Assembly (NCBI GenBank): GCA_034336665.1
Contig: CM067572.1
Location: 3,836,286-3,900,285 of the forward strand
Length of the DNA: 64,000 bases
Reading direction: 5' to 3'
Source: Luscinia megarhynchos
Taxonomy: Eukaryota; Chordata; Aves; Passeriformes; Turdidae
The translations under genes were made by a program, and so were the position numbers. The notes under the pieces are model-generated. The model worked only from the letters and a program-made list of their open reading frames with translations, was not told the origin of the DNA and did not search any database. This document shows positions 24,801-36,600 of the stretch, one piece after another (within the stretch, counting starts at the first letter, position 1; every line of letters begins with the position of its first letter).

Positions 24801-27800
24801 AAAATGAATTTGTAAAAAGCTGCCAGAGGATGGAAGCATCCTGGCTGGGTAGTGGAGGACAACACAAGCCTTCCACAGGCTGCCCAGGCTTCACCCACAA
24901 AGCAGATCTACCTCATGAATCAAAGACATTTGTGCTTCAAGCCTAATCCCATAATCAGCACAGATACCCTGGTTATTACCTAGCAACAACACCACAAGCC
25001 TCCCAACAACCCTATGTACCAAAGCAGTGCTTCATAAACACAATTAGAATGCTCCTTCAGTGTTAGGTATTGCACTTAAACAGTGTTTATGATCACAATT
25101 CTGTGAGTATACAATTGTGCTCAAGTTACAATTACTTCTAGATGGAAAAGATCTTTTAATATCTCATTTTTCTAGCTCCTTACTGTACTGAGTCATTTGG
25201 ATAATTCAAAAGGAATACTTGCTTGAAGTTTAAAAAAATTAACTTGAAATCTGTTCATAACACTGGCTCCCAGAACTGTGATTCAGAAAAGTTAAATCCA
25301 TGGCTACAAAAGCTGGACTATGAGCTTACTCCATATCTGCAATTATCAGCATATTCACATCTCTGAACTTTGCTTTTTCCCTTCCACTTTGCTATAAGAG
25401 ATCAAAAAATACTATGCAACCTTCAAGTGAATGAGCAGGTGTGTGTTTTAATACAGAAGTTACACAAATCTACACAGCAGTTTAGGATGGGGCCTTGAGC
25501 ACATGTGGAAGTGCTGACCATGAGACTCAGGGGATAAAGCAGGACACAAAATGCCCCAGCCCCTAGAGCTGACACCCAAGAGAGCAAAATGCCACATTCA
25601 GAAATTGAGTGGGGAAAGAAATGTCAGATTTCTAAAGAGATGAATATAGTAAAAACAAACCAGGTTGGTTCTCATGGATTAGGGTAATGTGTGCCCACTG
25701 CCTTGGTGCTCAGTGTCCCAGGCTGTGACTCCATCAGCTCAGACCAGGGACAGCTTCCTGAAAAAGCTTCCTGAAAAATCCACACAGCTGGCACCTGTCT
25801 GGAGCATCACTACTGTCTCTTTTATAATGTCACCATTTGCAATGCCATCCAGGGGATGTAACTACATAGAACCTTTCAGGTCTAAATAAACTCTCATGAC
25901 TAAAGACAAATTCTTTTAAAATGAATTTAATTTAGGCTCATCTTAAATGAACTAAGCATTAAATGAATTTAAAATTTCTTTCTCCTCACAGTATTTCCTG
26001 TCTGAAACTACAGCTCACTATGCAAGAGTGACTTGAAAATTAATTCTCTGAATTTACACTGAAATTATTCATTGATAGCTCTGCTCATACCTGTTCCATT
26101 CAGCATTGAACAGGAACAGTGAATTTAAAACAAAATACTCTACAATATTAGCTTCTCTCCACCTCCAATAAACTAATTTAGGAAAATATTAAAAAACTAC
26201 CCTAGATTGATTGTTTTGCATAGTCATTATCTGCATCCTAAAACAATCAATGAGGAAATATCTGGTCAATGATGACAAATACATGCTAACAGGCCATCTC
26301 TATACAATACTGGTGAGAAAATAACCCTGCAAGCTTTTATTCATGTGAGTTTTAATATGAGCAGTCTCAGTACAGTCAGAAGAACTACTCGTGTTATAAA
26401 TTATGGGGATGTCTAATTATTTTCAAAATGAGGACTCAACACAGCTGTCACTGAATTCTTTGATCACTTAGAGCTGTAGATTTGTCACTGTGTAAGAAAT
26501 CTGTTGAGCTCTTGAGGTGGAAGTTTCTGCATGGATATTGTGATATTAAAAGGAAAACATCCACCTGAAACTGGCATTAGTTGTAGCTGCCATGCCAGGC
26601 AGTGACACACCACACCCAGTCCAGTCTCACAACCAATTGCCATTCAAATTACATTTCAGTGGTTTTGTACCTGAATATTTCCTTACACTTCAAGATACAG
26701 AAATTATACAAAAGCTACTGCAGACCATCAAGAACATCACTTCTGGAAAAATATGCTGGGTTAATGGGTAAAGAATGGATTTACAATGCAGCCTGTTTAA
26801 AAACACTTCAGAAACTCTGGTGAGCCAAAACAACTAAAACTCAGTGGAGGTAGCCAAGCTTCCTCAGGGGAGTGCCCTGCTCCTGCTGCAAAGCAGGGTT
26901 CTGAGTGATAGGAGCCAGATGGATCAGGGGAGGTTGCACACCCATTTTGATCATTCATGTGCAATTCTTTAAAACCCCAAACCAACCCTGAAGCTGAGAC
27001 AAGTGTCACAGCTCTATTCTAGTGGATGAAATCTTGACAGCCACCTTCAGCCCAGTGCTCTGCAAAAGGGCTTTGCCCTGAGCTAGTGCTGCAGTTTCCA
27101 TTAAGGAGTAGGGTAGGATGAAGAGTGGTGGAGAAAAAAGAAGGGGAAAAGAACAGGAAATATATCTCCCTTCTGAGCTATTCCTACAGAAGCTGAAATA
27201 CTGTTAGCATTACTGTGAGGGGTAGCCTGAAACACCAGAAGTCTGAATACAGAAAGCAAAATCCTGAGGAAATAAAGAGAATAAAAGATTTCTTGTAGAC
27301 ACATCCTGTGGGACAAGTGTTAAAATACTATTAAAATCTTTAATACTTCTTCTTTTGCAAGAGGGTACAGCCTAACATATGGGAAAGCCATGGAAAATGG
27401 TAGTATAAGCCTGGGAAAACCTCACCTATCTGAACAGCAAGTGGCCAGTACATAAAATGGTTCTGGAGGGCTGTTACTCTAAGTATCATATTGCTTTTTG
27501 GAGCAAATTCATAAGCTTCCCAAGTAGACTTCAATTGCACTTGGAAACTTTCCAGCCCACTTTCACATACAAGTGTGAATTTTTTAAAATGGATTTTATT
27601 GGCAGAACTACACTGGCAAACACTCCCATACAAGTGCACTTCTATCAGTACAGGTTGGTATAGCTGTGTCTGCTTTTAAGTTCCAGTTAATTGCCAAAAT
27701 CACTGAAGAAAAAAAAAACTTTCAATATGCACAAGGCCCACATTCTAAGCTGTTGCATACATGAATATTTAAAGTATCACTCCTTATCTGTGGCTCTCCC

Positions 27801-28828
27801 AAACCCACAGGGAATGTGACATACCAGATGAACAGGACCAGATGTGCCTTACTGGGGTCTGCTCTGAGCTCCTGGCACCTGGCAGTGATTATGGCTGAGC
27901 TGGACACAAACTCTAGCTGGAGAAGCTCTCCTGAAAACTGTCTAATAAAGCAAAATTAAAGCAGCCATGAAATTCTCATGCATGTAACACTGATTAACTA
28001 CAGGTCTAAATTAAGACCCCTAAGTCCACATTTTCTAGTACACCTTAAGCCATTATCAAACCACATTTATGTATCCCTACTTTTTACATTGCCTAAGAAC
28101 AGTACAATCAGAAGACAGATTAAAAATTAGCCAGTGAGATTTCTGTATAAAAATAATAAAACTTTAAGACAAAAGCCAAAGGATAAATATCTAAGATATC
28201 TTTAGTCTTCAGTTAGCTCATCAAAACAGAACATATCCTTTAGAACATATGTTACAGATATGCTACACTGTGTATCTTACAGAAATGCTACAAATGGGAA
28301 CCCACTGTCTCCATCATTTGAATGTCTTTCAAATGAACATTAGCAAATGCTGAAACTTCAACTAAGAAGTTTATTTTACAACAGTAACTGAAAACAGAAA
28401 AAAAAAACAAATTAGAAAGTGCTTAGCAACTTTTCTCCAAAATAAACCCAGGCATCAATTCCTCCTCTAAAGCTTTGGTGCTGTTTGGATAAGGGCTCTC
28501 ACTACATACCAGCGTGCAACTGCAATGTGTTGTCCTAACTTGCAGCTTCAGGGGTTAATGAAAACATTAATGACATCTGCTATCAAGCTCAAACAGTTGT
28601 AATTAACAAAAAGGATTCGTTCTAACGTTGATCTCCAGAAGGTAATGGTAGAAAATCTGTTAGTGGAAACAAAGCAATAGTCTAATTAAAGGAAAATGAA
28701 GCACAGATTTTTTCTGTAATCCAAATTTACTCTTTAAGGTCATCAGTTAAATAATATACATATTAATCTGTCTGTCACAAACCTGACTTTTAGCCAGTGT
28801 ATGTGCATTGACTCCTTTTGATCTAGGG
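21897..28828. other. Interval between convergent GPR160 and PHC3; probable part of PHC3 3' UTR
   Basis: AT-rich sequence without any long open frame or conserved exon. PHC3 terminates at 30499 on the - strand, so its 3' UTR must extend leftward into this interval. TTTATT hexamers on the + strand (AATAAA on the - strand), for example near 28372 and 22468, are candidate ends. I cannot choose among them. Confidence 0.5.
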
Positions 28829-29740
28829 CAGCAGTTCTCAAACTTTAGGTCAGTTCCTCTTCTCTTCAGGAATACTGTACAGATTCCTGAATACCTCCCT
28901 ACACAATCATATATTATGCACTAATTTGCATAAAATAAAAAAAATACATTATTTGCAGACACATACACATATTTAATTCAAATATACACAATGACTATCA
29001 GCACATGTACCCTTCTTTCCCTACACAAGAACTTAGGGATCCAGGTCTGTACATAAGGGGAGTGGAGCTGCAAAAGGGAGGGAACAGAAGGACAAAATAC
29101 ATCCATGAGCATCTGTGCACAAATGGGGGGGAAGCAAAGGCCAAGAAGGTGCTGCTGCCTCAGAGCCCAGGCAGCTTGCAAGAGCATCAGTAACTGGAGA
29201 AATGTATTTGTTCCAGAGTGTGAGAGAGGGAAGATGGAGGGGGACACTAAAATCCCACCAACTGGGTCTGCAGCATCCAAGACAAAATCTCCTGCCAGAG
29301 GGACAAAGCAGGGCCCCTGGATATTCCTCCCAGAGTTGCCAACGTTGGCATTCCTCCTGCTGACCTGCAGCTCCAGGCTCCCTCATGGCAGCAGCAGCTG
29401 CTCCTGCACAAGCTCTGAGAGGGCCTCACTGCTCCTTCCTCAGAGTACTGCAAGTGCAGCTCACACTGGCCACTGGACAAGGAAAAGGTGCTTGGAAGCT
29501 TCCAGTGAGGCAATGGGAATTCACTACAGGGAAAGACATGTTAGAAGAGGTATCAAGAAAAAGAACATCTGAACTATGCTATCCCTCCTCCACCCCCAGT
29601 CTCCAAAGCAACTTGTCTCAACATGAGCTGGTCCTGGCTGCAGTTTGCAACCCCTCACACCCAGGCATTTGGGAACCTGAACCTCAAGTGCTCACACACT
29701 TCCTCAGGGTCCACTCTGAACCCCCATTTGAGAACTGCTG
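28829..29740. mobile_element. Non-autonomous hAT-type DNA transposon, 912 bp
   Basis: The left end CAGCAGTTCTCAAA (28829-28842) is matched by its reverse complement at the right end, imperfectly near the inner edge (TTTGAGAACTGCTG ending 29740). The form CAGNGGTTCTCAAACTT is typical of Charlie-like hAT elements. Flanking 8-mers ATCTAGGG (28821-28828) and GTCTAGCT (29741-29748) share TCTAG, the favoured core of hAT target duplications. The interior has open frames up to 155 codons (29105-29572) but no transposase sequence that I recognise, so the element looks ancient and non-autonomous. Confidence 0.8.
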
Positions 29741-29748
29741 GTCTAGCT

Positions 29749-30498
29749 TAACTAGCAGCATGTGAAACTACAAACATAACACTTAATGCCCCCTTAGTGC
29801 ATAGCAGCATTCAAAGAGTAAAGTAACATGTGCTTCAGTTACCTCTGGCAGGAGTGTCAGTAGCCTGATCATGAGGATTTTGATGAGACATCTACATGGT
29901 TTATAGTATTTTTACAGACTTCAAGAAAACACTACAGTGGCAGAGATGAAGGTAAGCCTACACAAGGAAAACCAGCTGCCAACCCACCCCTTACAAACAA
30001 TTTGCTCAAGACTAAAACAACTCAAAGAGCACAACTAAATGCATAGCATTTTACTGGTACTAGTGCTTCCACAGGGCCTGTGGACACTTCTGTTAGTTCA
30101 GTCCAAACACTGCTGTATGTGGGAAAAATCTTTCAGAATACAGCAACACAATTTAAATTGTGTCTAGATTGGGGTGGGGACTGGGGTGTTAACCAGAACT
30201 CATAAGATGAAGTACATGTTGGGGAGTATCTAACCTATCACAGCATATTTCACTTCATGTTTTCCCATGAAAAATTTCAACTCAAAGCATTACTCAGGCT
30301 TTACTATAAACCTACTAGTTGTTGAAAACTACAGAGGACTCCTGATATAATCAAAGGAACATTGTAAAGTCCTTATGTGGGGAGAGCCCCACCTACTTGA
30401 CAAAACATCACAGTAACACTCATGCCACAGTGAAGATGTTGGCCTATTACTGTTGGTTCTGTCATTGAGAAACTTGTTTAAACCTTCATGTTCACCTC
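29749..30498 (-). other. PHC3: PHC3 3' UTR (proximal part)
   Basis: This sequence directly follows the PHC3 stop codon on the - strand. It contains no competing gene feature and is AT-rich. The hAT element would lie inside the transcript if the UTR runs further. Confidence 0.55.
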
Positions 30499-30653
30499 CT
30501 AGGATTCTTTCAAGGAATTGATACGTGCACAGATTTTCAATGCAGGTCCAAGCTTAATATTCATTGCACTCATAAGATGATCCTCCTTCAACAAGAGGAG
30601 AGCTTGTCCATCAATTTCTTGTGCTCTAAATTCATCTGCAATATCTTGACAAC
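30499..30653 (-). CDS. PHC3: PHC3 coding exon 14, end of SAM domain and stop
   Basis: It encodes CQDIADEFRAQEIDGQALLL, then LKEDHLMSAMNIKLGPALKI and ends NSLKES, followed by TAG. This is the most conserved part of PHC3. It is separated from the previous exon by an intron of about 3.85 kb. Confidence 0.97.
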
Positions 30654-33600
30654 CTAAAGGCAATAAAAAACATGATTACTGGTTTAGAAATGTCCATTCT
30701 TAGATCCAATGATTTTTTCCACACCAGAGTTTTTCAGCTACATATTTTCCAGTGCTCATCCCTTTAGCTTGTTGAATCTAAATTACATACAAGAGTTCAG
30801 TATTATGATGGGAATTCTGAAATAATATGAAAGTAATTTTTACTACAGCCTCTAATTACACTGTATTTATTGGAGAACTACTCATCGGGAATTTCAAGTC
30901 CCAGTAAAGACAGAATTTTCATTTCATTAAGAGGAACAACCTCTCATCATTGGAAGAGATTGGGAAAACAGCACAGAAATAGCAATCAGGAACATAATTC
31001 AAGTGGGTTCTTTCCAGCAATCAAAAAGATACTATTATCTAATTCTATAAAAGACAACTATATTATACTGCAATGTGCAGTGAGAACATCCAAATAGCTA
31101 CCATTTCCAAAAGGAGTTAATTCCATCTGTGTGTTATACCACTGAGCTAAGGAAAGAAAGTTTTGATGTATGGGCTTTGGCACAACTATCTCATGAAGGT
31201 ATTTATCATTAGTTATCAGAGTGAATATTCTACAGCAGTAACTCACTTCACAAGTGCAACTTTAAACTGGTTGGATCTTTCTTTCCATGTTAAACTCCTT
31301 TTTTCAATGTGAAATACCAATCTCAGGTCACTGAAGATCACAAATATAAAAGAGACTCTACATGGGTTGGGCTGTCCCAAGTAACTGAGGGCCCCTTTCC
31401 ACTGAAGAACCCTGTGGAAATAAAGGTTCCTTCAAAGATGTTCTGGACATGTGCTGAGCAGAATCAGCCAGCTATGCCTGGCTCTATGGCAGCTCTGCTA
31501 GATGGATAAATGTCTTCTAATAACATCCATGAGAGCACTCATTGTCAGTTGTTTGTTTGAAGTTTCTTTTCCCCAGACATGTTTTAAATGGTTTTTTTTT
31601 AATACATTTGTGTTCTCAATTCAGAATTCAGTAGTCTCTCCATCTGTCTCACAGCCTTTCAGACACACTTGAATTTGTGCTCCAGCTTCCATTCCTGACT
31701 TCAGTTATGCCTTAAGTAAGCTTATTTTTTGGCATTTTTACATTTTCCCTTTTGAAAAGTACACTATCACAAAGATATGAAATTACTGTAAAGAACTTTT
31801 ATACCTAGATGACAGTAACTAATTTCTTATTTTCTTGTGTGTTCGGATTTAAATTCCATAAAGAATAGATGGCCTAATTTCCTAATGGATATACAAATGT
31901 GTACAAGGCAAATAGAAAGGAAATGTGGAAGGAAGTATCAACACCCAAACCTGAATTCATTTGCATTATTACTGTGTGAAGGTTACAACATTCAAGGTTG
32001 GAAAAAGTTAGCTTTTCACAAAGAATAAAGCACTCTATTTTTCTTAATGATTTGTTAAACAGATGTCATGCAACAATTAGCTCTGACATCATCATAAAAG
32101 GTTTTCTTATTAAAGTGCTGACAACAGATAAAACATGTGTAAGTCCAGTATTGAGTATTTCTGGGAAAGGTATCATGGCATGTCTGATTTGAGACCTGAA
32201 CATTGTGATTGTCAGACCACACCATTTATTAAGAATCAGAGTTCAGGAGAAGTTCTTATATTTAGGAACAAAACTGGTCCTATTGGAATAGGAAACTGAA
32301 TGTTTGTTGTTGTCAGCTTTTTCCTTTAAGCAACTTCCGTTCTTAAATGTTTTTTAATCAAATTCATTTTTGAGAAGCAGAGGATGGAAGTTGAAGGTAT
32401 TGCAGTTCCCTCATCCAAGCACATCTGGGTATATTCTCAAGCACTTTTGCAATTGCCTGTTGTGCAATAACTTGGCCAAAAAAAAGGGTGGGAAACATGT
32501 GAAAGGTCATTTATCTTGCAACTGAAGAAAGAAAGGAGAACAATTCTGCTCAGCTTAAGCTGTTCTGTCTCTTCCCCCAGAAGAAGCAGCTAACAGTGCA
32601 AGTGTCCTGGACACTGACTTCTCCAAAAGGCTCCAGAGAAACTCAGGAAAAGCCTGACAAGGACACAAGTCGACTTCAGCTAGAGACTGCAGAAAGCTGT
32701 AAATGAAAACAGATGTTCCTAATGTTTATGGAACAGTGACAAATCACCATCTCCTACAGCATGGCAGATGGTCTGCACAGAGTAGAAATATAATATAAAA
32801 TGCCATAATGAAAATCATCTATATTATTTCATGCATTAACCAATCTTGGAAGCATATGATAAAATATTTTTTTAAGACAGTGACTTGAGAATATACTGAA
32901 AAGAATAAACCCCAAAATTACCTAAAAACCCAAATGCAGCAATAAAAATTATGGCAGGTTGTGAATATAACTTTAAATATCTATTGAACTTGTTTTACAA
33001 AAAAAAGTGTTCAAGAAACTAGGCATTCAAATGGAGAGGAATGAGCAATTATAATAAATTTTCATTACATACAAGTAAGTGTAAGTTTGTTTAAAATCAA
33101 AGATCACCTTGTTTATAGAATACAAAAAATGAAACCAGATCCAGCAGCTGGTGAAACATTGTAAAAGTAATGGTTTCAAAACAGAAACCACATTTTAAGA
33201 AACAAATTTTTGGTTTCATAGTTGCAAGTGAATTGTGTTTATGTGGCACCTCAATTATTCTAGCACAGGAACTATCATTTATTGAGGACCTAGGATTAGT
33301 TATTAAATTAACTGGAGCCTCAAATCCATAAAAACAGTAACTGAAAACAGCAGTTTTCAGTGACAGAGCTACACTCTGTAACACAGCCTAAGTACAGAAA
33401 CAGGAGTGACCACGTGCCAAACCTAAGGGTTGTTTCTACAGCCATTGCTGCAGGCTCCCAGAAGCAAACAGTGTTACTGAATTGCAATAAACTATCAGAA
33501 GAAAAATACTTCAAGGATGACTTTTGCTGATTTTAGACATCTCTTACTCTGTTCTTTGCCTGACCTACTACAAAAAGACTGTCATAATGCATGTGTATGA

Positions 33601-36600
33601 CTTAGCAGTGAAGATGTATTCCTTAGAGGTTAATGGTCTAATGGGATTTTAAAAAATGGGACTAACATTCCAGAAAAAGCAGAAAATTAGGAACAAATGT
33701 AGCCTGAGTTTTAATGGGTAAGCAACAAAAATTGTGGTATGACCGCTACTGTGGAGATCTGCCTTGTTATCTGTAGGGGTTACAGTCTGATCAGATAAAA
33801 TGGCATCCTTGGGAAAAGGTAGGGAGTGAAGCTTTAAAGGTTATGATAGTTAGGAAATTACAAATGTCAAATAACCTGAAGATGACATAAAGGTAACTGT
33901 GAATAACGAGCTAAAGGAAAGGTTTGTGAACAAGGATAAACCAGATTATTTTTTTCTGAGAACAAACTGAGACTAGCAGTATGCAGAGTTTCTAGGCAGA
34001 AGATCTCTGAGCAAAGCTATGCAAAATAAATTTTAACTTTTTAGCAGAAACTTGCTTATTCTTTTTTAACGACTTGTATCACGACAGGTCTTTCAAACTT
34101 TTCAGTTGTATCAAGGGAAGTAACACTGCTCTTGCTTTTTCTACTGAATAAGCAGCAAGGGAGGAAGGAAGAGAAGAAAGAACAAGTGAGGAGGGAAGAG
34201 AAGAAAGCAGCGTAACAGGGAGGAAGTGTGTCTGATCTCTCTACTGACCTCTTGAGAGAAGTCAGACTGAAGGAAGGAACAGCTCTAATCTCCATCAGCT
34301 GGGATGCAACAGCAGAAGTGGGACTAGTTCTATCAACACGGGATTTGTGCTGAAGGAACAAGCAAGAGGAAACAAATCACATTCCAGTCTCTATCACCAG
34401 CTAACACTGCTGCTGTTACCACACCACCTCCTCATCAGAGCGCTGCTGTAAAGCAAGGAACTTCACTATTAAAACCAACAGAACACAAGTTCTTGCCCCT
34501 TCCATACCAGGCAGAGAATGTATAAAGGCCCAAACTTCATCGACAGTCCATACTGAGGGGTCGGTTTGCACCACTGGTAAGAGGTCGATGCTCTCTGGCA
34601 TTTTCCTCATCCTCAGCTCCCGCAGCTCCCGCTCCCTCTCGCTCTGCCTCCGCAGGCGCGTGGTCATGGCCGTTGGGACCGCGTCCTCATGAGGAGCCAG
34701 ATCTTCTTCTGCAGATGGATAAGTAATTGGAAGCTGGAAAAACGCAGTAACTACAGTATTAGGCTTTATTTGCAATTCCCAAAGCAGTGCCGTAGTTTTA
34801 AGCAAATATTCCACAGACCTGTCTAAGAAAATGATCTCGTGACGCCCCCTCAGGGCCGCTCGGCCGACGCCCGCGTCGCCCAAGACTTTGGCTATCTGAC
34901 TTCCGATTCCAACGACTGGTCTTGTCTGATGGAAACAGCCCAAATTTCTTAGTGCAACTAAGGCTGTGCCTAAAGAAGTAAGATATATTCAATAATGCAC
35001 TAGTGGTTTTTTGGACTGAATTCAATCAAGTAACCATAAAATCACAGTGTTGTAGAAATGCTGCTAAATTACAACAACAGCTGTCACAGAAATACAAGAG
35101 AAAGGTATCTCAAAGGCCATTTAATCAAAACCCTCATCTTGTTGTGGGATCAAATACATTCCGATTACCCCTGGAAGATGTCTGTCCTTCTCATTCTTAA
35201 ATTTTTTCCATGACAGAAATACCTTTGCATTTCATCACACAGCACAGTTCTGCTCTGAAATGTCCACTAAAAACTTAAAATCACATTGTCTTTTCTGGTT
35301 CCATTCCCTACCTAGCTGACACCTACTCAATCAAAGATGGATAGAGGCAAAAATCCCATGTTAAGATTAAAGGACTAAATCTCTTTAAGATTATTTTGCT
35401 GGTGGTGTCCCAAGAATCAAAAATATCTATTCCCAATACTTAATGGGAATGTAGCAGACATATGAGAAAGGTCATGTCCAGAAACACTAATGCCAGAAAG
35501 GATCTAAGTGACTAGAAATGGGAAACCATTCCCCATTTCTAAAACTTAGCATCAACTTTCCAGGTGTTATAATGGAAGAGTTTGCATTCAGATGTTGACT
35601 GTGAATTCTTGCTCTCTTAACCAGGGGAGATTAATCCATTAACCAGATAATAGTAAGCAATATCTACATAGAGTTACCTTTTGGCACAGGATGTGGAGCA
35701 GAATCTTTTTGACCTCAGAAACTTATTGGGATATCCCATTTTTCCACAAAATTCACACTTCAGAAGATCATTTTCAATTTCATCCAGTCCCTCTAAAGAA
35801 GGAATGAGGAATAAAGTCAGTTTCAATGACATAAAATTATGTTCACATCTTTCACTTCAAGCAGGCAAAAGATCTGCAAATATTTAACACATTCAATTGA
35901 ATACTTTGATTAACAGACAATTATGCAAAGCTAAGCAAGTCATAGATTTCATTTTGTCTATAGAAGATCTTGAGCAAACTGAACCTTAATGAACCTTCAA
36001 TTAAGTTATTCAATGAACTTAATCAGTTTTTTGTTGAATTTCAAGCCATCCATGAGCAGATCTGCCCTCAAACACAGCAAGCAATTAAAAAAGAAGGGCT
36101 ACATTCCTCATGAATTGCTTCATAGAGTGTTCATTAAGAGAACCAGGCCTTCCACAGAGTCTAAATGCAAACTCTCCTGTAATGACATAATGAATTAACC
36201 TTGCAAAGTACTTTCTTTGAATAAGCAGCTGCTACAACCAAAAATTCTAAACTTTCAAATCTTAGATGAACTTATACAAAAACATGTGTTCACAGAATAA
36301 CTTAGTTTTTCTGGGCCAGGCCACAGTTCTCTTTCCATTTCATAGCACACAGAACTGGAAGGGGAAAATGGGCATTTAAACAAAAACTACAAACCTTCTG
36401 CAATCATATCCTCAATCTCTGTGTCTGATGAGTTGTCTGCATGTTTTGTGTTCTGCAAGTCTGATTCAACACACACCACACTCATGATCTGACCCTCCAC
36501 CAGCAATCTCTTCTCTGCAGGCTGTTCCACCAGCAAAGATGAACGACTGACCTAGTGCAATAAAAGCAAAGCAACAGCGAGTAATTAACATTATTCACAA

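Noticed and set aside
29105..29572. 155-codon open frame inside the hAT-type element
   Set aside because: No transposase, zinc-finger or dimerisation motif of hAT enzymes was recognised. The overlapping opposite-strand frames are similar in size, so it is most likely chance.
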